From Bradyrhizobium embrapense (GTDB taxonomy: Bacteria > Pseudomonadota > Alphaproteobacteria > Rhizobiales > Xanthobacteraceae), in contig NZ_LFIP02000008.1 of the NCBI RefSeq assembly GCF_001189235.2, positions 186,001 through 250,000 of the forward strand: a DNA stretch of 64,000 bases. Reading direction: 5' to 3'. Under the pieces are notes generated by a model, which saw nothing but the letters and a program-made list of their open reading frames with translations, was not told the DNA's origin and searched no databases. A program made the position numbers and the translations under genes. Below are positions 43,386 to 51,781 of this stretch, piece after piece; the first letter of the stretch is position 1; each line of letters opens with the position of its first letter.

Positions 43386-46300
43386 ATGCGAGAGTGGGGC
43401 TGCGCGCGAATCCGTCTGCGAGGCTGGTTGATGGTCGCGATCATCCTTTCAACCGCTCTGCTCGCCGGGCCGGTTGTCGCACAAAACGGCGGCGCCGGCG
43501 GCGAGGGTAACTATCAGTCGACAGGACAATATGGCGGTGCCGGCGGCATTCCCGGTGTGAGCGGTGGCGTCGGCGGCGACGGCGGCGCTCCGAATCGCTC
43601 ATGCCAATGCACCGGTGGTGGTGGCGGCGGCGGCGCTGAGGGCGCCGCCGGAGGTGCCGGCGGCCCCGGCGGGAATAACGCCTCTCCCGGCGGCGGTGCC
43701 GGTGGCGCGGCCGGACAGGATGGCGTTGCTGGAACGATCGGTTCATTTACCGCGAGTGGTGGTGGCGGTGGCGGCGGCGGGCTCAGCGGAACGTCCAGCG
43801 CGACGCTGAACAACACCGGGATAGTGATGGGCGGCAATGGCGGCAGGGGCGGCGACGGTGGCGTCAACGCCTCGAACCCTTCAGCCCAAATCGCTGGCGG
43901 CGGCGGTGGTGGTGGTGCGGGCGGCAGTGCATTCACCATCACCGGCGCAGGAATCCACTCAAACAGCGGCAGCATCACAGGCGGCAATGGCGGTGCGGGC
44001 GGTGCCGGCGATGTCGGTGGCGGCGGCGGTGACGGCGGCAGCGGCATCGTCTTCAGTGCGCCAGGCGCAACGATCAGGAATTCCGGCTCGATCTCGGGTG
44101 GCGCGGGCGGTGGTGGCGGCGCGCAGGTGTCCGATGTCGACGCGAATCAAGGCGAGCCGTCCACCGGCGGCACGCGGGGGAAGCCCGGTGCAGCAGGCAC
44201 GGGCGGTTCCGGAATCGTCGGTAGCGGCTTGACCATCATCAACAGCGGAACGATCACCGGTGGCGGCGGCCCGGGTGCGCAGGGCAACGCGATCGGCTTC
44301 ACCGGCGGAGCCAATACGCTGACGTCGATCGGTGGAACGCTCAGTGGCAATCTTGCGATTGCAAATGGTGTCGGCGCCAGCCTGACGTTCCTGCAAACCA
44401 GCGCGGCCGGCGCGTCGGGCGATGTCACCATCTCCGGCATCACGGGCCTCAATGGCTTGGCCACCGACGCCTCGGTTGCCGTCAAGCTGGATGGTGGGCG
44501 CTCGCTGATCGTCACCGGTGCCAGCACCTACACCGGCGGCACCTCGGTGAGCGACGGATCGACGCTCGTCATCCGCAACAGCAATGCACTCGGCAGCGGC
44601 ACGCTGAAGATGGGCGAGACGCTTGCCGGTCTCACCAGGCTGGTGCTGGACGGCAACGGCGTCAACATCGCCAACACCATCGTCATCAACAGCGATCCCA
44701 TCATCACCGTCGCCGCCGGTACCACAAACGCGATGTCGGGGCCTATCAGCGGTGCCGGCGATATCGTGCTCAACGGGGGCGGCAGGCTGGTGCTGTCCGG
44801 AGCGAATACATATACCGGCGGCACCACGATCTGCGGCACTGCGTGCGGCGTTGCCGGCGGCAGCAGCGTGCTGCTAGTCGGCGTCGACACCGTGGGTACG
44901 CCGGGCGCGATCGTCTCGTCGGCGATCGGCACCGGCCTGCTGAGCTTCGACGGCGGGACGCTGCAGGCCGGCGGCAACTACACGATCGCGAACAACGCAC
45001 AGGTCAACGCTACCGGCGGCAGCATCGACGGCAACGGATCCACCTTCACTTACTCGGGCAACATTGGCGGCGCCGGTGGACTGTCAGTGCTGGGCGCTTC
45101 GGCCTTCGTCGGCCGTGTGGTGTTGACAGGCTCCAACACCTATGCCGGCGGAACCACGATCTGCAATTGCGCAACGCTGCAACTCGGCGACGCCAGCCAC
45201 ACCGCCTCGATCGTCGGCGAAGTCGCTGTCAACGGCAGGTTCGAGATCGTCAACGCCAACACGGCGGGCATCACCAAGATCGTCAACGACGGCTCCAACG
45301 GCGCCAGCACGACGTTCCACAATTCCACGACGGCGTCGACGGCCGTGATCGTCAACCGGAATTTCGGCGCCACGGTGTTTCGCGACAGCAGCACCGCGGG
45401 CAATTCCACCATTACCAATGGTGACAACACCAATGGTAACAACGTCGGCTCGACGTATTTCCTCGAATTTTCGTCGGCGGCGTCGGCGAAGATGACGACG
45501 TCCGCCACCGGCTATATAAGTTTCTTCCAGAGCAGCACCGCGGCGAACGCGACCATCGACAACAGCGGCGTGACCTATTTCGGCCCGTTCGGCGAGGCGA
45601 CCGAAGCGCCGACCGCAGGCAACGCGACGATCACCAACCGGTCCGGCGGCGCGCTGATCTTTGCCGCATATGCGACGGCCGGAAACGCCATGATCACGAC
45701 CGAGAGCGGCGCGAGCGTCAAGTTCGTCGACAACGCGACCGGCGGTGCCGCGCAGTTCATCACCCAGGGAACCGGCTATGTCGACTTCGGCGGCAGCCTT
45801 GGGCCGAACGGTGATGGTCGCATCACCGCAGGTTCGATCGCGGGCTCGGGCACTTACTACATCGGTGGGGGCAACACGCTCGCGGTCGGTGGCAACAATC
45901 TCTCGACAGTCGTCAGCGGCGTGATCGCGGATTCCAATCCCTGCGGTTGCGGCCCGGCCGGGCCTGGCAATCTGGAAAAGACCGGCAGTGGCACGCTGAC
46001 TCTCTCGGGTGTCAACGCCTATACCGGAACCACCGTTGTCAATGGCGGCATTCTGCAGGTCGATGGCTCGATCGTGTCGTCGAGTTCAGTCACGGTGAAC
46101 TCAGGCGGTGCGCTCTCCGGCATCGGCACTGTCGGCAATACGACGATCGCGAGCGGTGGCATTTTGCTGCCAGGCAATGCGACACCGGGCACATTCCTCA
46201 ACGTGGCGGGCAATGTCGCCTTCCAGTCTGGTGCGCTGTATCTGGTCGGCCTCAATGCGACCGCCGCCACATCAGCCAAGGTGACCGGTACCGCGGCGCT

Positions 46301-47693
46301 TGCCGGATCGGTGGGTGTCAGCATCGCTGCCGGCAGCACGATCGCCAGGCAATACACCATCCTGTCGGCGGCCGGCGGTCGCAACGGCGTGTTCGCCGGT
46401 GTCGCTTCAACAGGGTTGCCGTCGGGTCTGGTTGCAACGCTCGGTTACGACGCAAACAATGCCTATCTCAATTTCGCGCTCGATTACGCCGTGAAATCGA
46501 AGCTCAACGTCAACCAGAGCAACGTTGCCGCGACGCTGCAGAACTTCTTTAGTGGCAATGGCGGCATCAACGTGGCTTATGCGGGACTCTCGCCGAACGG
46601 CCTGACCCAGGCCTCGGGCGAGGGGGCGACCGGATCGCAGCAGGCGACGTTCAACGCGATGAACCAGTTCCTAGGTCTGCTGACCGATCCGTTCGTCGCC
46701 GAGCGCGATGGTGGTTTCGGTAGTGGCGCGAGCGCTACGCCGTTTGCCGAGGAGAGCGCGTCGCTGGCGTACGCGGCGCGCACGACCGAGCCACGCGATG
46801 CGCTGGCCGCGATTTACGCCAAGGCACCGCCGCCGCTGCAGCCCGACTTCGAGCAGCGCTGGAGCATCTGGACAGCGGGCTATGGCGGTTCGCAGACCAC
46901 CAGCGGCAATGCGGTGCTCGGCTCGAACAACACCAGCAGCAGCGTTTACGGCACCGCGGTCGGAGCCGACTACCGCTTCTCGCCGAACACCATTGCGGGC
47001 TTTGCGCTCGCCGGCGGTGCTACCAGCTTCAGCACCAACGGTCTCGGTTGGGGTCGCTCCGACCTGTTCCAGGCCGGCGCGTTCGTTCGCCACACCGTCG
47101 GCGCGGCGTATCTGAGCGCCGCGCTCGCCTATGGCTGGCAGGACATCACCACCGACCGCATCGTGACCGCCGCGGGCGTCGACCACCTGCGGGCGAACTT
47201 CAACGCCAATGCGTGGTCGGGCCGGCTCGAAGGCGGCTATCGTGCCGCCACGCCTTGGATCGGGCTGACACCTTACGCGGCGGCGCAATTCACCAGCTTC
47301 GAGCTGCCGGGCTATGCGGAGAGCGTGGTCGCCGGTGGCGGTGCCTTCGCGCTGAACTATGCGGCAAAGAGCGTTACCGACGTCAGGAGCGAACTTGGCA
47401 TCCGCTCCGACAAATCCTTCGCGGTCGATGGCGGCATCGTGACGCTGCGCGGCCGCGTCGCCTGGGCGCACGACTTCAACCCGAACCGCAGCGCCGCGGC
47501 CGTGTTCCAGGCGCTGCCGGGGGCGGCCTTCGTGGTCAACAGTGCGGCGCAGGCCAGCGAGTCCGCGCTGACCACCGCCTCGGCGGAGATCAAGTGGCGC
47601 AACGGCTGGTCGGCGGCTGCGACTTTCGAGAGCGAATTCTCCAGCGTCACCCAGTCCTACGCCGGCAAGGGCGTTATGCGCTATACGTGGTGA
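43386..47693 (+). CDS. Autotransporter (type Va) with Gly-rich passenger and paired cysteines
   Basis: A 1435-residue surface protein. Signal peptide about 1-32 (LMVAIILSTALLAGPVVA). Residues 33-310 are extremely glycine-rich, with GGNGGAGG/GGGGG runs separating short beta strands. Residues 380-960 contain autotransporter-associated strand repeats (GASTYTGGTSVS, GANTYTGGTTI, GSNTYAGGTTI, GVNAYTGTTVVNGG), which form a beta-helix. The C-terminal translocator barrel covers about the last 290 residues from RWSIWTAGYGG and ends RYTW, with an aromatic last residue as required for outer-membrane insertion. Passenger cysteines occur only as C73/C75, C483/C487, C593/C595 and C853/C855. Adhesion or biofilm function is plausible but not shown. 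Confidence 0.9.
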   Translation: MREWGCARIRLRGWLMVAIILSTALLAGPVVAQNGGAGGEGNYQSTGQYGGAGGIPGVSGGVGGDGGAPNRSCQCTGGGGGGGAEGAAGGAGGPGGNNASPGGGAGGAAGQDGVAGTIGSFTASGGGGGGGGLSGTSSATLNNTGIVMGGNGGRGGDGGVNASNPSAQIAGGGGGGGAGGSAFTITGAGIHSNSGSITGGNGGAGGAGDVGGGGGDGGSGIVFSAPGATIRNSGSISGGAGGGGGAQVSDVDANQGEPSTGGTRGKPGAAGTGGSGIVGSGLTIINSGTITGGGGPGAQGNAIGFTGGANTLTSIGGTLSGNLAIANGVGASLTFLQTSAAGASGDVTISGITGLNGLATDASVAVKLDGGRSLIVTGASTYTGGTSVSDGSTLVIRNSNALGSGTLKMGETLAGLTRLVLDGNGVNIANTIVINSDPIITVAAGTTNAMSGPISGAGDIVLNGGGRLVLSGANTYTGGTTICGTACGVAGGSSVLLVGVDTVGTPGAIVSSAIGTGLLSFDGGTLQAGGNYTIANNAQVNATGGSIDGNGSTFTYSGNIGGAGGLSVLGASAFVGRVVLTGSNTYAGGTTICNCATLQLGDASHTASIVGEVAVNGRFEIVNANTAGITKIVNDGSNGASTTFHNSTTASTAVIVNRNFGATVFRDSSTAGNSTITNGDNTNGNNVGSTYFLEFSSAASAKMTTSATGYISFFQSSTAANATIDNSGVTYFGPFGEATEAPTAGNATITNRSGGALIFAAYATAGNAMITTESGASVKFVDNATGGAAQFITQGTGYVDFGGSLGPNGDGRITAGSIAGSGTYYIGGGNTLAVGGNNLSTVVSGVIADSNPCGCGPAGPGNLEKTGSGTLTLSGVNAYTGTTVVNGGILQVDGSIVSSSSVTVNSGGALSGIGTVGNTTIASGGILLPGNATPGTFLNVAGNVAFQSGALYLVGLNATAATSAKVTGTAALAGSVGVSIAAGSTIARQYTILSAAGGRNGVFAGVASTGLPSGLVATLGYDANNAYLNFALDYAVKSKLNVNQSNVAATLQNFFSGNGGINVAYAGLSPNGLTQASGEGATGSQQATFNAMNQFLGLLTDPFVAERDGGFGSGASATPFAEESASLAYAARTTEPRDALAAIYAKAPPPLQPDFEQRWSIWTAGYGGSQTTSGNAVLGSNNTSSSVYGTAVGADYRFSPNTIAGFALAGGATSFSTNGLGWGRSDLFQAGAFVRHTVGAAYLSAALAYGWQDITTDRIVTAAGVDHLRANFNANAWSGRLEGGYRAATPWIGLTPYAAAQFTSFELPGYAESVVAGGGAFALNYAAKSVTDVRSELGIRSDKSFAVDGGIVTLRGRVAWAHDFNPNRSAAAVFQALPGAAFVVNSAAQASESALTTASAEIKWRNGWSAAATFESEFSSVTQSYAGKGVMRYTW

Positions 47694-47727
47694 CCCTCCG
47701 TGCTATAGCCTCCCGCAGCGAACGCCT

Positions 47728-47772
47728 GTCGCGGACTTGATCCGCGACCATGTATTTCGCGAGACGAAATAC
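47728..47772 (+). terminator. Tandem hairpins after the autotransporter gene
   Basis: Two consecutive perfect 8-bp stems with 5-nt loops: gtcgcgga-cttga-tccgcgac (47728-47748) and gtatttcg-cgaga-cgaaatac (47752-47772). They lie 35 nt after the autotransporter stop and 41 nt before the next start. They are probably a 3'-end or attenuating structure; no U-tract follows. Confidence 0.6.
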
Positions 47773-47812
47773 GCATCAAAATGAGTGGGACAAAACCCAC
47801 GCGGGAGGAAAC

Positions 47813-48895
47813 ATGCGCGCAGCGATCTTCAGAAACGGCGAGATTGTCGTCGACGAGATGCCGGAGCCGAAGCCGGGCGCCGGCCAGGTACTGGTCAAAT
47901 CGCTCGCCTGCGGCATCTGCGGTTCCGATCTGCACGCACGCAAGCACGCCCACCGCATGGTGGAGCTGAGCAAGTTCCTGCCGGGCCGTACGCCGATGGA
48001 CCTGTCGCGCGACGTCGTGTTCGGCCACGAGTTCTGCTGCGAGATCCTCGATTACGGCCCGGGCACCACGCGCAAGCTGAAGCCCGGCACGCGCGTTTGC
48101 TCGCTGCCGGCGCTGCTGACGCCGGAGGGCCCGAAGGGCATCGGCTATTCCAACGATTATCTCGGCGCCTATGCCGAGCAGATGCTGCTCAGCGAGCCGC
48201 TGCTGCTCGAAGTGCCGAACGGGCTTGCCGCCGAGCACGCCGCGCTCACCGAGCCGCTCGCGGTCGGCGTCCATGCGGTGGCGATGGCGAACATCAAGGG
48301 CGGCGAGGTGCCGCTAGTCATCGGCTGCGGGCCGGTCGGCCTTGCGGTGATCGCGGCGCTGAAGATCAGGGGACTCGGCCCGATCGTTGCCGCCGACTAT
48401 TCGCCGGCGCGGCGCGCTCTCGCCGAGAAGATGGGCGCCGATGTCGTGGTCGATCCCGCCAGGACGCAGCCCTATGCGAGCTGGGCCGAGCACGCCCAGA
48501 TGACCCAGGCGGAGAAGGCGGCGCGGCCGCCGATGCAGGCACTGCTGCCGCCGCTGAAGCCGGCGCTGATCTTCGAATGCGTCGGTGTGCCCGGGGTGTT
48601 GCAGCAGGTGTTCGAGGGCGCCCCGCGCAGCGCCCGAGTCGTGGTGGTCGGGGTCTGCATGGAGACCGACAAGTCCGAGCCGATGCTCGGCATCATCAAG
48701 GAGCTCAACGTCCAGTACGTGCTCGGCTACACGCCGGAGGAGTTCGCCTATTCGCTTCGGCTGATCGCGGAAGGCCAGGTCGATGCGGCATCGCTGGTCA
48801 CCGGCCGCGTCGGCATCGACGGCGTCGCGCAGGCCTTTGCCGATCTCGCCAATCCCGAGGCGCACACCAAGATCCTCGTCGAGCCGTGGCGTTGA
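47813..48895 (+). CDS. Zinc-type medium-chain dehydrogenase lacking the structural zinc loop
   Basis: A 360-residue MDR enzyme with a strong gggagg ribosome-binding site at 47813. Catalytic zinc motifs are present (ACGICGSDLHARKHA, FGHEFC) and the cofactor fold is VIGCGPVGLAVIAAL with an Asp at the end of the second strand (AADYSPAR), favouring NAD. The four-cysteine structural zinc loop normal near residue 95-110 is missing; the region instead reads RVCSLPALLTPEGPKG. C-terminal ANPEAHTKILVEPW is typical of threonine/butanediol dehydrogenase-like members. The substrate is unknown. The SDR gene begins 78 nt downstream. Confidence 0.87.
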   Translation: MRAAIFRNGEIVVDEMPEPKPGAGQVLVKSLACGICGSDLHARKHAHRMVELSKFLPGRTPMDLSRDVVFGHEFCCEILDYGPGTTRKLKPGTRVCSLPALLTPEGPKGIGYSNDYLGAYAEQMLLSEPLLLEVPNGLAAEHAALTEPLAVGVHAVAMANIKGGEVPLVIGCGPVGLAVIAALKIRGLGPIVAADYSPARRALAEKMGADVVVDPARTQPYASWAEHAQMTQAEKAARPPMQALLPPLKPALIFECVGVPGVLQQVFEGAPRSARVVVVGVCMETDKSEPMLGIIKELNVQYVLGYTPEEFAYSLRLIAEGQVDAASLVTGRVGIDGVAQAFADLANPEAHTKILVEPWR

Positions 48896-48973
48896 GTTGA
48901 CGGCGCCGGTTTGCATTTCGCGACGCCGAACCTATAGTTCGCCGTCTCATATCGCACCGACAGCACGCACCTC

Positions 48974-49732
48974 ATGCGCGTTTCAATCATCACGGGAGGC
49001 GGCTCCGGCATCGGCGCCGCCGTTGCACGCCGGCTTGCCGGCCCTGATCAGGGGCTGATGCTGCATGGCCAGGGCGCCGAAGCCAGCGGGCTCGCGCGGC
49101 TGAATTCGGTTGCGGAGGAATGCCGCAGCAAGGGCGCGAAGGTTGCGGTCTCTACCGGCGACCTCGCCGGGATCGGTGCGGGTACGTCGCTGGTCGAGGC
49201 TGCGCGCGCCGCGTTCGGGCCGATCGATGGCATCGTGCATGCCGCGGGCTTTGCCGACCGCCGCGAATTCGCCAGTCTGCCGCGCGAGGCGCTGGAGCGT
49301 GCCTTTGCCGTAATGGCGGCTGCATTTCATGAAATCGCGGCGGCTGCGCTGCCCGATCTCGCGCGCAACGCGCAAGGCCGCGTCGTCGCGGTATCGAGCT
49401 TCGGGCCGCATCGTTTTGTGCCTGGCGCCACCTATCCGGGATCGGCCGCCGCCAAGGCTGCGCTCGAAGTGCTGGTGAAGGCGCTGGCAATCGAGCTTGC
49501 CGCATCGGGCGCGACCTCCAATGCGGTGATGCCCGGCTATACGCGCAAGGATCCCGGCCTGTTCGGCGCGCTCGACACCGCGACCTGGGAGCGGGTGGCG
49601 AAGGCCAATCCGATGCAGCGGCTGGCCGAACCCGACGAGATCGCCGCGGTCGTCGCCTTCCTGCTGTCGCCGGAAGCGGGCCACATCACCGGCGCCACGC
49701 TGCCGGTCGATGGCGGTCTGACCTTGATGTGA
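48974..49732 (+). CDS. Short-chain dehydrogenase/reductase family protein, catalytic Tyr replaced
   Basis: A 252-residue Rossmann protein. The cofactor motif is ITGGGSGIGAAVARRLAG and a HAAG-type segment (VHAAGFADRREF) stands in place of NNAG. The active-site Ser is present (VVAVSSFGPHRF), but the YxxxK motif is altered: at K in SAAAKAALEVLVKAL the K-4 position is Ser, and the nearest Tyr is at K-7 (TYPGSAAAK). The C-terminus LLSPEAGHITGATLPVDGGLTLM is typical. It may use a different proton donor or be a non-classical SDR. It ends 4 nt before the FAD oxidoreductase gene, so they are co-transcribed. Confidence 0.86.
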   Translation: MRVSIITGGGSGIGAAVARRLAGPDQGLMLHGQGAEASGLARLNSVAEECRSKGAKVAVSTGDLAGIGAGTSLVEAARAAFGPIDGIVHAAGFADRREFASLPREALERAFAVMAAAFHEIAAAALPDLARNAQGRVVAVSSFGPHRFVPGATYPGSAAAKAALEVLVKALAIELAASGATSNAVMPGYTRKDPGLFGALDTATWERVAKANPMQRLAEPDEIAAVVAFLLSPEAGHITGATLPVDGGLTLM

Positions 49733-49736
49733 CGGC

Positions 49737-50996
49737 ATGAGCGAAGCCGCGTCCGCACAACAGGTTGACGTCGTCGTGCTCGGCGCCGGCATGGTCGGCG
49801 TCTCTGCCGGCCTTGCCGCACGGCAGCGCGGGCACTCCGTCATCATCGTCGACCGCCGTGAGCCGGGCAGCGAGACCTCCTACGGCAATGCCGGCATCAT
49901 CTCGTCCGGCTCGATCCTGCCGCTCAACACGCCATCGCTGCTGAAGAACCTGCCGAAATACCTCACCAACACGCATCCGGCGCTGCGCTGGAATCTTCCG
50001 TGGGCGGTCGCCAATGCCGGCTGGGTGATCCGCTTCCTCGCCGCAGCGACGCCGGCCCAGACCAAGCCGCGCGCCGCCGCGCTGCACGGCCTGATCGGGA
50101 CGTCGCTGACGCTGCATCGCGACTGGATCGTGCAGGCGGGCGCCGGCCATCGCATCCGTGAGACCGGCTGGCTGAAGGCCTGGCGCGGCGACGGGCTCGC
50201 GGCCGCCAGGGCCGAGCAAGCGGCGCTCGCCGAATTCGGTATCAAAAGCGAAGTGCTCGATCGCCAGGCGATCTCCGCACTCGAGCCGAACATCATCCCT
50301 GCCTACAGCGTTGGCCTGCTGCACAGCCAGACGGCATCGGTCGATTCACCGGGCGCGGTGGTCAAGGCCTATGCGCAGATGCTCGCCGGCAACGGCGGCA
50401 CGGTGCGGCAATCCGAGATCCGGCGGATCGCACAACAAGGCGCCGGCTGGCGCGTGCAGCTTGTCGACGGCGAGATCGCCGCGCGACATGTCGTGGTCGC
50501 GCTCGGGCCATGGTCGGCCGAACTGTTGCGGCCGCTCGGCTATCGCGTGCCGCTGGCATTCGAGCGCGGCTATCACCAGCATTTCGTGCCGAACCCGGCA
50601 CGCAAATTGCTGCGGCCGATCCATGATGCGGAGGGCAGCTTCCTGATGACGCCGATGGAGCAGGGCGTTCGCGTCACCAGCGGCGTCGAGCTCACCGCGC
50701 GCGACGCGCCGTCGAACTATGCGCAGCTCGAGGCGGTGGTGCCGATGGCGCGCGAGGTGGTGGAATTTGGCGACGCGGTCGGCGAGCGCTGGCGCGGCGC
50801 GCGGCCGACGCTGCCCGACAGCCTGCCGATGATCGGCGAAGCGCCACGGCATCGCGGGCTCTGGCTCGCCTTCGGCAACCAGCATATCGGCTTCACCACC
50901 GGGCCCGGAACGGGTGCTGCGGTCGCGGCGATGATCGCAGGCGCCACGCCGCCGTTCGACGTGAGGGCGTTTTCGCCTGCCCGGTATATCGCGTGA
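49737..50996 (+). CDS. FAD-dependent oxidoreductase, DadA/DAO family
   Basis: A 419-residue flavoprotein. The FAD-binding motif is VVLGAGMVGVSAGLAARQRGHSVIIVDRREPGSETSYGNAG, the hallmark of DadA-like D-amino acid dehydrogenases, and the C-terminal FAD segment is GLWLAFGNQHIGFTTGPGTG. It oxidises an amine, probably a D-amino acid or N-substituted amino acid, passing electrons to the respiratory chain. It lies between an SDR and a polar amino acid ABC permease, consistent with uptake and oxidation of an amino-acid-like compound. The substrate is not defined. Confidence 0.88.
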   Translation: MSEAASAQQVDVVVLGAGMVGVSAGLAARQRGHSVIIVDRREPGSETSYGNAGIISSGSILPLNTPSLLKNLPKYLTNTHPALRWNLPWAVANAGWVIRFLAAATPAQTKPRAAALHGLIGTSLTLHRDWIVQAGAGHRIRETGWLKAWRGDGLAAARAEQAALAEFGIKSEVLDRQAISALEPNIIPAYSVGLLHSQTASVDSPGAVVKAYAQMLAGNGGTVRQSEIRRIAQQGAGWRVQLVDGEIAARHVVVALGPWSAELLRPLGYRVPLAFERGYHQHFVPNPARKLLRPIHDAEGSFLMTPMEQGVRVTSGVELTARDAPSNYAQLEAVVPMAREVVEFGDAVGERWRGARPTLPDSLPMIGEAPRHRGLWLAFGNQHIGFTTGPGTGAAVAAMIAGATPPFDVRAFSPARYIA

Positions 50997-51051
50997 CTTG
51001 CGCGAGGCCGCCTGCGATGCTGGGCGTCATACGCGGCAACCGAGGGGCAGG

Positions 51052-51720
51052 ATGAACTACGTCTGGGATTTCGGGATCCTCGCCAAGTACAGCCATCTGT
51101 TCTGGCTCGGGCTCGGCTGGACCGTGGCCTACACCATCGGCACCATCATCCTCGGCACCTTGATCGGCCTGATCGTCGGGATGCTGCGGCTGCGGCGCAT
51201 TCCGGTGATCGACTGGCTGCTGATCGCCTATATCGAAACCTTCCGCTGCACGCCGCTGCTGGTGCAGATCATCTGGTTCTACTACGCGTTTCCGGTCGTG
51301 ATCGGCGTCAACATCCCGGCGCATGTCGCAGCCGTCAGCGTGCTGTCGCTCTATGGCGGCGCGTTTTATGCCGAGATCGTCCGCGGCTCGATCGAGAGCG
51401 TGCCGGTCGGGCAGTGGGACGCGGCGAAGGCGCTCGGCTTCCGCGGCTGGCGGCTGATGCGGCTCGTGATCCTGCCGCAGGCGCTGAAACCGATGATGGC
51501 GCCCTACGTCAACCAGTCGGTGACGCAACTGAAGAACACCTCGCTGGTCTCGATCATCGCGGTGCCCGATCTCGTCTACAACGCCACCCTGATCAACGCC
51601 GACACCTACCGGCCGCTCGAGGTCTACACCATCGTGGCGGTGATCTACTTTGCGATCCTGTTTCCCTCGACGCTGGTGGCAAGGCGGCTGGAGCGCGGGC
51701 TGACCTACGACAAGGTCTGA
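51052..51720 (+). CDS. Polar amino acid ABC transporter permease (HisM/GlnP type)
   Basis: A 222-residue permease with about five helices. The start MNYVWDFGILAKY at 51052 has gagggg upstream. The family motif is GGAFYAEIVRGSIESVPVGQWDAAKALGFRGWRLMRLVILPQALKPMMAPYVNQ. It follows the DAO gene by 55 nt and converges with a binding-protein gene. No second permease and no ATPase are within the window, so it must homodimerise or borrow partners encoded elsewhere. Confidence 0.92.
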   Translation: MNYVWDFGILAKYSHLFWLGLGWTVAYTIGTIILGTLIGLIVGMLRLRRIPVIDWLLIAYIETFRCTPLLVQIIWFYYAFPVVIGVNIPAHVAAVSVLSLYGGAFYAEIVRGSIESVPVGQWDAAKALGFRGWRLMRLVILPQALKPMMAPYVNQSVTQLKNTSLVSIIAVPDLVYNATLINADTYRPLEVYTIVAVIYFAILFPSTLVARRLERGLTYDKV

Positions 51721-51734
51721 GACGGCCCTTCTCG

Positions 51735-51759
51735 CTCTCCCCGCTCTTCGCGGGGAGAG
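51735..51759. repeat. Dispersed hairpin repeat, family F, copy 1 (probable terminator)
   Basis: ctctccccgc and gcggggagag-type arms form a 10-bp stem with a 5-nt loop between the converging permease and binding-protein genes. A diverged copy is at about 52952-52979. It probably acts as a two-way 3'-end structure. Confidence 0.7.
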
Positions 51760-51781
51760 GTGAGGCGGAGTCAGCCTGACG

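Noticed and set aside
43514..44047. Proline-rich minus-strand frame (PPAPPAPPLPP)
   Set aside because: It is the reverse complement of the glycine-rich passenger DNA, so the Pro-rich content is a codon artefact.
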